From NCBI GenBank assembly GCA_002407935.1, contig DHPU01000055.1:1-21261 (forward strand): a stretch of 21,261 bases of DNA, given 5' to 3'. Shown piece by piece: positions 1 to 6,193 of this stretch. The translations under genes were made by a program, and so were the position numbers. Under the pieces are notes generated by a model. It saw nothing but the letters and a program-made list of their open reading frames with translations. It did no database searches and was not told the DNA's origin. Source of the stretch: Peptococcaceae bacterium UBA5356. Lineage in GTDB: Bacteria; Bacillota; Peptococcia; DRI-13; DTU073. Position 1 is the first letter of the stretch. Each line of letters opens with the position of its first letter.

Positions 1-2160
1 GTTAAAGGAAGCATAACTGTTCAAAATAATGGTACGGAAGCAACGAAGGATTTACAGATTGCGGTACAGTTAATGTCTAAGGTAGGTAATGAATATAAGG
101 CTATCACTGGAGCCATACAGCAAATTACACCTAAGAATCAGCTTGCGGCAGGTGCAAAAGGTGAGTATGATTACTGCATTAATTATAATTTTAACGCTAA
201 CACAGGATATAAGGTTGTTGCTAAGGTGACAATGACCAATTATAATGGACATACCGGAACTGCCTATGGAATTAATCCGGAAAGGGCAATTACGTTAAAA
301 GCCAAGCCGGACGAAACAGCAGTGGATCGTATCGCAGCAGTGGAGGATACTTTTACTGATGTTGCTGGGTTTAAGCTAGAGGGTGCCACAGGCGGATTTT
401 GGATAATCGGAGAAAAGGATTTAGTAAAAAGCGAAGATAATCATATAGCCACTAAGTCTTATAAAGTGAAGGTAACTAATGTTAGTGCGGAAGAAGGAAA
501 AACCTATACGCTTAAAAACACGGCGGTACTTACGGAAGGTGATACTGAGGAGGAGCACCAGGCTGAGGCGAACGTTTGCATTACGACTGTGGCTCAAGGC
601 CTTAAGTTAGAGGGAGATATTACAGCAACGAACTTCTGGAACAAAAAGACCCCTTACGATTGGACCATTGCCAAAGAAGCTAATCCTACTTCTCTGATCT
701 TGAGAACGGGTGAGACGAAGGAAGTAGATTATACTTTAACGGCGACCCGTACTTTAAATAAAGGTGAAGCAAAGGAAAACAAAGGGGTTAAAGGAAGCAT
801 AACTGTTCAAAATAATGGTACGGAAGCAACGAAGGATTTACAGATTGCGGTACAGTTAATGTCTAAGGTAGGTAATGAATATAAGGCGATCAATGGAGCC
901 ATACAGCAAATTACACCTAAGAATCAGCTTGCGGCAGGTGCAAAAGGTGAGTATGATTACAGCATTAATTATGCTTTTAACGCTAACACAGAATATAAGG
1001 TTGTTGCGAAGGTAACGGTGACTAATTATGACAATCATGGTGGAATTGCCTATGGAATTAATCCGGAAAAGGGAATTGCGTTAGAAGCTAAACCGGACGA
1101 AACAATAGAAGATCGCGAAGCAGATGTGGTAGACGATTTTACCGATGTTGCTGGGTTTAAGCTAGAGGGTGGAATAGACGGAGTTTGGAAAATCAAGGAA
1201 GATCATTTAGCGAAAAGCGGAGATAATGATATAGCCACTAAGTCTTATAAAGTGAAGGTAACTAATGTTAGTGCGGAAGGCGGAAAAGAATATACACTTA
1301 AAAACACGGCGGTACTTACGGAAAGCGATACCAAGAAGGAACGCACGGCTGAAGCGAATGTTTGCATTACGGCTGAGGCTAAAGGCATTACGTTAGAGGG
1401 ATGTCTTGCCGCAACTAGTTTCTGGAACAAAGGAACTATTTATGATTGGACCATTGTCAAGGAAGCTACCCCTGATTCTTTAAGATTTACCTCCCGAAGC
1501 TCGAAGACGGTTGATTATAAATTAACGGCGACAAGAGCTTTGGCGAAAGATTCTACGGAAACTCGGGGAGTTAAAGGTCTCATTACGGTGAAAAACACGG
1601 GTAATGAGCCCACTCAAAATTTACAGCTTAATGTGCAAGTGATGGTTAAAGAGGGTACCGGCTATAAGGCTATTGACGGAGCTACCCAAAAAATCGTACC
1701 TACGCAGCAGCTTACGACAGACAAAGAAGGTAATACAGGTAAGTACGAATATAGTATTGACTTTAAGGCTGTTGCAGGAGCAGAATACAAGGTTGCAGTT
1801 AAGGCTACGGTGACCAATTATAAACAGCAAGAGGGTAAGGCGGCCGGAATTGATTTAGGAAAGGAATTCGCTTTACCGACGGCACCACAAGAAAAAACAG
1901 TTGATCGTACGGCAACTGTTACGGATAGTTTTAATGTGCCGGATGGTTTTACGATTACGGGAGAACTCACTGCTCCTTGGGAAATTACCGAGAAGGATTT
2001 AATAAAAAGCGGTGATAAACACATAGCCACTAAGTCTTACCAAGTAACGGTAACGAATAGTTCGGCTCGCTATAACAATACTTATGCGTTAATTAATACG
2101 GCCGAATTAATAGAAAATGATAATAGAGAGGTTCGGAAGGCGCAAGAAGAAGTAAATATT
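1..2160 (+). repeat. Tandem ~786-bp coding repeats in the surface protein
   Basis: Units begin at about 1, 787 and 1570, spaced 786 and 783 bp. The shared block beginning ATAGCCACTAAGTCTTA recurs at 445, 1231 and 2023. Units 1 and 2 are almost identical at the DNA level over their first ~180 bases, with only a few substitutions (near 106, 112 and 174). They diverge more later in the unit, and unit 3 is clearly older. The pattern suggests recent duplication or gene conversion, and copy number may vary between strains. Confidence 0.93.
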
Positions 2161-2412
2161 ACGACTAAACGGAAATCTTCAGGAGGAGGAGGTTCTACCC
2201 CTAGTGAACCGATTGACCCTCCCATCGAGGAACCCCCTGCAACACCACCTACACCGCCCGCACCACCTACGCCACCCGCTCCGCCTGTTGAGCCAATTAC
2301 ACCACCGGTTGAACCAGAACCGAAACTACCGAATACTGGAGGTAGCACAGGATTGTTTGTCAGTTTAGGAATGTCTCTTGTGGCATATGGCAGTTGGCTT
2401 AAATATAAATAA
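1..2412 (+). CDS. Repetitive LPNTG-anchored surface protein (5' truncated by window)
   Basis: The reading frame is open from base 1, so the start lies outside the window and 803 codons are visible. The visible part consists of about 2.7 copies of a ~262-residue unit, each with recurring blocks such as VKGSITVQNNGTE, YDWTI.KEA..SL and ATKSY.VKVTN.SA. These are rich in Lys, Thr, Val, Asn and Gly and look like stacked beta-sandwich domains. A Gly/Ser hinge and a proline-rich stalk (bases about 2179-2325, PPTPPAPP-like) follow. The end is a sorting signal: LPNTG at 2326-2340, a hydrophobic segment and a short basic tail ending KYK. Known LPxTG proteins are cleaved between Thr and Gly by sortase and linked to peptidoglycan, so this should be an exported wall-anchored protein, plausibly an adhesin. 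The sortase gene starts 13 nt downstream. I do not recognise a named domain family, and the ligand is unknown. Confidence 0.9.
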   Translation, partial: VKGSITVQNNGTEATKDLQIAVQLMSKVGNEYKAITGAIQQITPKNQLAAGAKGEYDYCINYNFNANTGYKVVAKVTMTNYNGHTGTAYGINPERAITLKAKPDETAVDRIAAVEDTFTDVAGFKLEGATGGFWIIGEKDLVKSEDNHIATKSYKVKVTNVSAEEGKTYTLKNTAVLTEGDTEEEHQAEANVCITTVAQGLKLEGDITATNFWNKKTPYDWTIAKEANPTSLILRTGETKEVDYTLTATRTLNKGEAKENKGVKGSITVQNNGTEATKDLQIAVQLMSKVGNEYKAINGAIQQITPKNQLAAGAKGEYDYSINYAFNANTEYKVVAKVTVTNYDNHGGIAYGINPEKGIALEAKPDETIEDREADVVDDFTDVAGFKLEGGIDGVWKIKEDHLAKSGDNDIATKSYKVKVTNVSAEGGKEYTLKNTAVLTESDTKKERTAEANVCITAEAKGITLEGCLAATSFWNKGTIYDWTIVKEATPDSLRFTSRSSKTVDYKLTATRALAKDSTETRGVKGLITVKNTGNEPTQNLQLNVQVMVKEGTGYKAIDGATQKIVPTQQLTTDKEGNTGKYEYSIDFKAVAGAEYKVAVKATVTNYKQQEGKAAGIDLGKEFALPTAPQEKTVDRTATVTDSFNVPDGFTITGELTAPWEITEKDLIKSGDKHIATKSYQVTVTNSSARYNNTYALINTAELIENDNREVRKAQEEVNITTKRKSSGGGGSTPSEPIDPPIEEPPATPPTPPAPPTPPAPPVEPITPPVEPEPKLPNTGGSTGLFVSLGMSLVAYGSWLKYK
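2326..2412 (+). other. Cell-wall sorting signal of the surface protein
   Basis: LPNTG (2326-2340) is followed by GSTG, a ~17-residue hydrophobic stretch (LFVSLGMSLVAYGSWL) and a basic KYK end. This is the standard three-part sortase substrate signal. It is preceded by a proline-rich spacer expected to cross the peptidoglycan. Confidence 0.92.
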
Positions 2413-2425
2413 AAAAGAGTGATGT

Positions 2426-3049
2426 GTGATGCAAGAGGAACAGTGGAGAAAAATAAAAGGGACTTTAATCTTTGTTGTGGGGATATTGCTATTGCTTTAT
2501 CCCCTTTTTACTGATCTTTATTCAGGGACTATTCAGGACAACAAATGGGCTGATTATAAAAATGCCTCAACAGAAGATGTGGCAGAAAACCCGGCGATAG
2601 GAAATGATTCGGGGGCGGAAGGGACGGAACAAAATCAAGAGCCCCGGAAGTTTACCGAAGCTCTTTTAAAAATCCCTACTATTGATGTATCTGCCATTGT
2701 TATTCCGGGAACATCTCAAGCTGTTTTAAAAAAGGCATTGGGCTGGTATGAACAATCGGCCTATCCGGGAGAAGGAAATACGGCAATTGCCGGACATCGA
2801 ACGATGCACGGGGCTTTTTTCCGTAATCTGCACCGTTTAGCTCCCGGAGATATCATTCTGCTGGAATATGAGGGTTATGTTTATAGATACAGGGTGGGCA
2901 AAGTTTATCAAGTGAAGAATGAGGACTGGAGTGTTATTGAGTCTTGTGATTATACCGCCTTGACCTTAACTACTTGTGTAAAAGGGGATACAGAACACCG
3001 CCAAGTGGTGCGGGCGGTGTTCTGTGATAAAGAAATTAAAGGAGAATAA
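2426..3049 (+). CDS. Sortase (class D/E-like)
   Basis: This 207-residue membrane-anchored transpeptidase should attach the LPNTG protein encoded just upstream. An N-terminal transmembrane helix (about residues 13-30) is followed by an acidic/Asn-rich linker and the sortase beta-barrel (about 75-203). All three active-site residues are visible: His124 in AGHRTMHGAFF, Cys184 in TLTTC and Arg192 in HRQVVR. The TLTTC motif with a short Cys-Arg spacing is typical of class D and E sortases, and I cannot settle the subclass. Translation may start at GTG 2426 or the adjacent ATG 2429, and a weak GAG-containing Shine-Dalgarno lies at 2417-2419. The 13-nt gap to the surface-protein stop codon indicates co-transcription and a dedicated enzyme-substrate pair. 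The gene converges with the riboswitch-controlled gene at 3100-3975. Confidence 0.93.
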   Translation: MMQEEQWRKIKGTLIFVVGILLLLYPLFTDLYSGTIQDNKWADYKNASTEDVAENPAIGNDSGAEGTEQNQEPRKFTEALLKIPTIDVSAIVIPGTSQAVLKKALGWYEQSAYPGEGNTAIAGHRTMHGAFFRNLHRLAPGDIILLEYEGYVYRYRVGKVYQVKNEDWSVIESCDYTALTLTTCVKGDTEHRQVVRAVFCDKEIKGE

Positions 3050-3099
3050 GGTATATTAAGGGGGGTGATAAGTTCGTTGAGATTATTTATTGAGAGTAT

Positions 3100-3975
3100 T
3101 TAATGTAACGTTATTTTTTCGACCTGGTGAGTTTGGGAAGTGCCTTTTGACTCCATGTTGAAAAACTTCAGTTGGGGGGAGCGGAAGAATTGTCCGCTTT
3201 TTACATAGCCTGCATCCCAGGTAGAGTCTAAGAAAATCCAGTTACCGTTGAGCTTAACTTCGTTCCAGGCATGATATTCGGTTCGGCCGTTTTCCCCGTT
3301 GCGGGCTTGTCCATAAACGATTTTTGCTTCCAGGCCGGAGGCCCTGGCTAAGGCAGCAACGGTAAAGGAGTAATCACGGCACATTCCTTTTTTCTCCTGA
3401 ATAATTACACTGGCTGGTTTAAGGATGTTAGCTTGTTCTTTATAGGCGTTGTAATCATAAGCGATATTTTGGGTAACCCATTGATAGATAGCTGCCAGTT
3501 TTTCGTTATCGGTCATTTCCGGTTTAACTAGGGAGCTGCTTAATTGGGTTACTATTTCATTTTTGCTGTCTACATAGGCGGAAGGTGCAGCGTAACGCAA
3601 ATCAGCGTTCAGCGTGTTTGTTACTTCGAAGCGGATATTACCATCAAAATGTTCGGAGCTATCGCCTACCCAGATCGTATATGTTCCGGCTCCAAATCGT
3701 AAACTTAGTTCGTATTGAAAAGCATTTTCGATAACATTGACGGGATAAGTAGTAACCTCGTCTGCCGGGCCTCTGACACATAACCAAATCTGCTCCAGTT
3801 TGGAAGTCCCTTCAATATTCACGTAACCTTGGCAACTGAGGCCGTTTCCGGTAGGAGCAGTGATCCTGGCAACATCGGAAACAAAAGAGACATGGTATGC
3901 CGCAAAAGCCGGGGTTACAAAACCAATGGAGATTAGGAAGATAAGAAATACCACCACTTGTTGACTTCTTTTCAT
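3100..3975 (-). CDS. Secreted transglutaminase-like cysteine enzyme
   Basis: This is a 291-residue exported protein. A signal peptide (basic MKRSQQ, hydrophobic core, predicted cleavage after AFA near residue 25) leads into a beta-rich N-terminal region (about 27-125) and a transglutaminase-like core. The catalytic triad is visible: Cys199 in KKGMCRDYSF, His235 in EYHAWNEV and Asp250 in FLDSTWD. This family includes proteases, peptidases and crosslinking enzymes, so the reaction is not fixed by sequence. I chose ATG 3975 because it has AAAGGGGGCG just upstream and begins the signal peptide. A longer reading frame up to 4062 runs into riboswitch RNA and is rejected. The leader carries two c-di-GMP-I riboswitches with terminators. 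The gene converges with the sortase gene, and its possible action on the neighbouring surface protein is inference. Confidence 0.9.
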   Translation of the reverse strand: MKRSQQVVVFLIFLISIGFVTPAFAAYHVSFVSDVARITAPTGNGLSCQGYVNIEGTSKLEQIWLCVRGPADEVTTYPVNVIENAFQYELSLRFGAGTYTIWVGDSSEHFDGNIRFEVTNTLNADLRYAAPSAYVDSKNEIVTQLSSSLVKPEMTDNEKLAAIYQWVTQNIAYDYNAYKEQANILKPASVIIQEKKGMCRDYSFTVAALARASGLEAKIVYGQARNGENGRTEYHAWNEVKLNGNWIFLDSTWDAGYVKSGQFFRSPQLKFFNMESKGTSQTHQVEKITLH

Positions 3976-3981
3976 TACTGA

Positions 3982-3991
3982 CGCCCCCTTT
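3982..3991 (-). promoter_or_regulatory. Ribosome binding site fixing the transglutaminase start
   Basis: On the minus strand this reads AAAGGGGGCG. The G5 core ends 8 nt before ATG 3975. No comparable site precedes the upstream in-frame ATG at 4062, which lies within the riboswitch aptamer. Confidence 0.75.
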
Positions 3992-4007
3992 GTGCGTCGG
4001 CCAGTTA

Positions 4008-4038
4008 ATGAGAAGAAAACATCCCCCTCAGTGAGGGG
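4008..4038 (-). terminator. Candidate intrinsic terminator after the proximal c-di-GMP riboswitch
   Basis: The minus strand forms CCCCTC-ACT-GAGGGG followed by GATGTTTTCTTCT. It lies only about 5 nt after the aptamer and before the Shine-Dalgarno of the transglutaminase-like gene, where a riboswitch expression platform belongs. The stem is short but GC-rich and the U-tract is interrupted, so this is weaker than the distal terminator. Confidence 0.55.
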
Positions 4039-4043
4039 CCTTG

Positions 4044-4128
4044 CTCGGTAACTGGCTGACATAGTGTTGTTACACCTTAGTCCCTGTAGTTTTGCGCCGC
4101 CACCTTTCGATGGCTTTGCCCTTGTCGA
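4044..4128 (-). promoter_or_regulatory. c-di-GMP-I (GEMM) riboswitch, proximal copy
   Basis: Read on the minus strand, the segment shows the GEMM-I landmarks in order. These are GGCAAAGCC, a hairpin capped by the GAAA tetraloop (CCATC-GAAA-GGTGG), CGGCGCAAAACTACAGGGACTA (two adjoining motif blocks containing the GCAAA and GGG.CTA elements), a variable second hairpin, then ATGTCAGCC and AGTTACCG. The GNRA tetraloop and its receptor-like second stem are hallmarks of this class, which binds cyclic di-GMP. It sits about 70 nt upstream of the gene start and is followed at once by a candidate terminator. Type I switches linked to terminators in Clostridia usually turn genes off when c-di-GMP is high, but the direction here is inferred. 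Confidence 0.9.
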
Positions 4129-4149
4129 TTTTTTTATGGTAGTGAATTT

Positions 4150-4177
4150 AAAAAGTCACTCGCCCTTGTCGAGTGAC
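4150..4177 (-). terminator. Intrinsic terminator between the two c-di-GMP riboswitches
   Basis: The minus strand has a perfect 8-bp stem GTCACTCG/CGAGTGAC with a 7-nt loop, followed by TTTTT. It lies directly downstream of the distal aptamer and upstream of the proximal one, so each aptamer has its own termination site. The first arm plus loop shares 11 bases (TCGACAAGGGC) with the 5' edge of the proximal aptamer. Confidence 0.8.
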
Positions 4178-4195
4178 ATTTATTCCAGGTATATA

Positions 4196-4280
4196 CTCGG
4201 CAACTGGCTGGCATAGCGTTGTAACACTTTAGCCCCTGTAGTTTTGCGCCGCCATCTTTCGATGGCTTTGCCTTTATCGA
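4196..4280 (-). promoter_or_regulatory. c-di-GMP-I (GEMM) riboswitch, distal copy
   Basis: This is a second GEMM-I aptamer in the same leader, aligned to the proximal copy almost throughout. On the minus strand it shows GGCAAAGCC, CCATC-GAAA-GATGG, GGCGCAAAACTACAGGGGCT, the variable hairpin, ATGCCAGCC and AGTTGCCG. Substitutions relative to the proximal copy keep stem pairing: the P2 stem is CCATC/GATGG here and CCATC/GGTGG there. AT-rich sequence further upstream contains TATAAT and TATTAT matches that could be the promoter, but no good -35 partner is visible. The tandem arrangement implies two chances to respond to c-di-GMP on each transcript. Confidence 0.9.
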
Positions 4281-4423
4281 ATTTTCTATTTGTTTGCCTT
4301 TTTTCTTTCTTTATCTATAATATTCTACACAATTTGCTTAAATCCTTCTTTAAAATTATATTTTTTCATAATATTTAAATTAAAAGTGTGTGATAATTAA
4401 AAACCAAGGATAAAAAGATGGTG

Positions 4424-4429
4424 TATAAT
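4424..4429 (+). promoter_or_regulatory. Candidate -10 element for the pyridoxal kinase gene
   Basis: A perfect TATAAT lies about 65 nt upstream of the start codon. No convincing -35 hexamer is present at 16-18 nt spacing, and the TG extension is not in the right register. This is a candidate only. Confidence 0.4.
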
Positions 4430-4494
4430 GTGAAATAAGAGGGGCAATGCCGGTGAGATATTTCTAAGATCTTTAGTGAAAGAGGGTATTTCTC

Positions 4495-5379
4495 ATGAGA
4501 AAATCAGTGGTAAAAAAGGTAGCGGCGGTGCATGATCTTTCGGGGTTTGGTCGATCCTCGCTGGCTGTTGTTATCCCGATCTTGTCCACGATGGGGGTGC
4601 AGGTTTGTTCTTTGCCTACGGCACTTTTGTCCACTCAGACAGGTGGATTTGAGGGCTATTATTTTGTGGAGTTGACGGAGCAATTAGAAGGAATTATCGG
4701 ACATTGGAAAACGCTCGGGTTAGAGTTTGACTGTATTTACAGCGGTTTTTTGGGTTCACCCAGGCAGGTCGAAATAATTTCTGCTTTTATTGAGGACTTT
4801 TCCGGGAATAAGCCGCTGATTGTGATTGATCCGGTGATGGCGGATGACGGCAAGCTATATGAAACAATGGATGAGAAAATGGTCATCAACATGAGGAGAT
4901 TAATTAGTAAAGCCAATATCATCACCCCAAATTTTACCGAAGCGGCATTTTTATTGCAGGAAAAGTATCGGCAGGAGATTTCCGAAAAGGAAATTAAGGA
5001 TTGGCTGGTGAGATTAGCCGAGCGAGGGCCGGAAATAGTAATTATTACTAGTGTGCCTGATTGTAAAGCGGCCAAAAATACTTGCGTAATGGCGTATGAT
5101 CGGCAGGATAACCGGTTTTGGAAGGTAAGTTGTGTCTATATTCCAGCACATTTTCCGGGAACAGGGGATGCTTTTACCAGCGTGATTGTCGGAAGCTTAT
5201 TACAGGGTGACAGTTTGCCGATCGCTTTGGATAGAGGGGTTCAATTTATTACCACTGCAATTAGGGCGAGTTATGGGTATGAATATCCGCGCAGGGAAGG
5301 GGTTTTATTGGAAAGGGTGTTGGCTAGCTTAAATATGCCCGTTGTCGCCGGGAGTTATGAGATTTTAGAAGAAGAATGA
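4495..5379 (+). CDS. pdxY: Pyridoxal/pyridoxamine kinase (PfkB/ribokinase superfamily)
   Basis: This 294-residue protein is of the usual length for PdxK/PdxY-type kinases, which phosphorylate pyridoxal, pyridoxamine or pyridoxine with ATP to salvage vitamin B6. The N-terminus has VHDLSGFGRSSLAVVIPIL and LSTQTGG, the substrate-side signature of the pyridoxal kinase group. DPVMADDGKLY is central. PGTGDAFTSV near the C-terminus contains the anion-hole glycines and the catalytic base Asp225. GAAAGAGGG about 9 nt upstream supports ATG 4495. It stands alone between the divergent riboswitch leader and the tRNA gene. The gene symbol is by family resemblance, and the preference among B6 vitamers cannot be read from sequence. 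Confidence 0.88.
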   Translation: MRKSVVKKVAAVHDLSGFGRSSLAVVIPILSTMGVQVCSLPTALLSTQTGGFEGYYFVELTEQLEGIIGHWKTLGLEFDCIYSGFLGSPRQVEIISAFIEDFSGNKPLIVIDPVMADDGKLYETMDEKMVINMRRLISKANIITPNFTEAAFLLQEKYRQEISEKEIKDWLVRLAERGPEIVIITSVPDCKAAKNTCVMAYDRQDNRFWKVSCVYIPAHFPGTGDAFTSVIVGSLLQGDSLPIALDRGVQFITTAIRASYGYEYPRREGVLLERVLASLNMPVVAGSYEILEEE

Positions 5380-5392
5380 GATCAACGGCATC

Positions 5393-5421
5393 TTGACAAT
5401 TAAAGAAGATTCAAGTATCAT
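5393..5421 (+). promoter_or_regulatory. Vegetative promoter of tRNA-Ser
   Basis: A consensus -35 TTGACA (5393-5398), a 17-nt spacer and a -10 TATCAT (5416-5421) place the transcription start about 10 nt before the mature tRNA 5' end. It begins only 14 nt after the kinase stop codon. Confidence 0.85.
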
Positions 5422-5438
5422 ACTTGAGTAGACCGCAA

Positions 5439-5529
5439 GGAGAGATGACCGAGCTGGTTGAAGGTGCACGCCTGGAAAGCGTGTGTAGGGGTAACTCTAC
5501 CGAGGGTTCGAATCCCTCTCTCTCCGCCA
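5439..5529 (+). tRNA. tRNA-Ser (GGA anticodon)
   Basis: This 91-nt class II tRNA has acceptor arms GGAGAGA and TCTCTCC, discriminator G and an encoded CCA end. The anticodon stem CACGC/GCGTG encloses loop CTGGAAA with anticodon GGA at 5474-5476. A long variable arm (TAGGGGTAACTCTA) and a T-loop GGTTCGAATCC are present. It reads UCC and UCU codons. A foreign-looking block begins downstream, but I found no second copy of the tRNA 3' end that would mark a site-specific integration. Confidence 0.97.
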
Positions 5530-5634
5530 TTACGTACAGTAAGAGTTCAGGCTTTTAGATAAATTTACCAACACGAAAAATAACACGTAAACGTGTATAC
5601 CTATTTTATGCTGATTTGCATACACACGTTTCAC

Positions 5635-5676
5635 AAAAACACCTATCAAAATAAAACAAATGAGAGGTGTTTTTTT
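5635..5676 (+). terminator. Intrinsic terminator downstream of tRNA-Ser
   Basis: A 10-bp stem AAAAACACCT/AGGTGTTTTT with two further TC/GA pairs inside and a 14-nt loop ends in an uninterrupted T run. It is the first good terminator after the tRNA. Its 3' arm also contains GAGAGGTG, the Shine-Dalgarno-like sequence of the micro-frame at 5678. Confidence 0.65.
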
Positions 5677-5677
5677 A

Positions 5678-5746
5678 ATGAAAAGATCACAATCTAAAAA
5701 CGTAACCTATGGTGTATTTTTTGACGTTTATTGCATAATTAAATAG
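5678..5746 (+). CDS. Possible 22-residue micro-ORF
   Basis: The frame starts with ATG, preceded by GAGAGGTG about 8 nt upstream, and encodes MKRSQSKNVTYGVFFDVYC plus IIK. The binding site lies inside the 3' arm of the preceding terminator hairpin, so translation and hairpin formation would compete. I do not recognise the peptide. It could be a leader peptide, a remnant of a mobile-element gene or chance. Confidence 0.2.
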   Translation: MKRSQSKNVTYGVFFDVYCIIK

Positions 5747-5831
5747 GACAAAGTTGCAAAACAAATTCCCCACTTTTACAACTAAAAATTCCGCAGAGAC
5801 AGTCTTCTACGAAAGACCATTCATTTTTATG

Positions 5832-5878
5832 TTGAAATATTCACATTTACGTGATAAGCTTATGTTAAGTTTATAAGC
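5832..5878 (+). promoter_or_regulatory. Candidate promoter and autoregulatory operator of the XRE gene
   Basis: TTGAAA (5832-5837) lies 17 nt before a weak -10 TAAGCT (5855-5860). Overlapping it is an inverted repeat GCTTAT-N9-ATAAGC (5858-5878) that ends just before the GGGAGG Shine-Dalgarno of the regulator. An inverted repeat in this position is a common arrangement for self-controlled XRE regulators of restriction-modification systems. Confidence 0.35.
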
Positions 5879-5897
5879 ATTTTGGGAGGTTATTCTT

Positions 5898-6116
5898 ATG
5901 GCCGTTTGCTACAACAAACTATTTAAACTTTTGATAGATAAGAAAATCACTAACGCAGAACTTGCGGAGAAAGCAGGTTTTAGTGCAAATATTATAACAA
6001 GATTAAAAAGAGACAAATATGTTTCTCTTGATAGTATTGGGAAAGTTTGCAAAGTACTTAATTGTGGTGTGGATGATATTTTGGATTTTGTATCAGATAA
6101 TAATGTAATTATCTAG
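5898..6116 (+). CDS. XRE/Cro-C1 family helix-turn-helix regulator
   Basis: This 72-residue protein is made up almost entirely of one HTH_3 domain. The recognition core runs from NAELAEKAGFSANIITRLKRD to SLDSIGKVCKVLNCGVDDIL, the canonical five-helix XRE layout with the typical ALNC.VDDIL-like end. GGGAGG lies about 9 nt before ATG 5898. It stands 77 nt upstream of the restriction-modification genes, on the same strand. Controller (C) proteins of restriction-modification systems have this size and fold, and regulation of the downstream genes is a reasonable inference. An inverted repeat over its own promoter region suggests autoregulation. Confidence 0.88.
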   Translation: MAVCYNKLFKLLIDKKITNAELAEKAGFSANIITRLKRDKYVSLDSIGKVCKVLNCGVDDILDFVSDNNVII

Positions 6117-6182
6117 GGATAAAAAATGTTTAAAATGCCATATCTCCTACAGTGTGTTCACTTTTGTCATATAATTACATGA

Positions 6183-6188
6183 GGAGGG
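6183..6188 (+). promoter_or_regulatory. Ribosome binding site fixing the GTG start at 6194
   Basis: GGAGGG ends 5 nt before GTG 6194. The longer in-frame alternative, GTG 6152, has no purine-rich site upstream, and ATG 6179 would place this site inside the coding region. Confidence 0.7.
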
Positions 6189-6193
6189 TTATA

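Larger units (their letters stand above)
5530..5897 (+). other. AT-rich intergenic region after tRNA-Ser
   Basis: This 368-nt stretch contains no substantial gene. It holds a palindrome ACACGT-AA-ACGTGT (5583-5596), whose right half can also pair imperfectly with CATACACACGTT around 5618-5630. It also holds a terminator hairpin (5635-5676), a 22-codon frame (5678-5746), an imperfect inverted repeat AGTTGCAAAA/TTTTACAACT (about 5754-5785) and the XRE promoter/operator area. The composition is much more AT-rich than the dnaX region, in keeping with a junction to acquired DNA. Confidence 0.6.

Noticed and set aside
70..2348. Several minus-strand frames inside the surface-protein gene
   Set aside because: They recur with the tandem repeats as antisense shadows of biased codon use, without ribosome sites or recognisable domains.
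3976..4062. N-terminal extension of the transglutaminase-like gene up to ATG 4062
   Set aside because: The added residues are translation of the riboswitch 3' end and terminator. ATG 3975 has a good ribosome site and begins a signal peptide.
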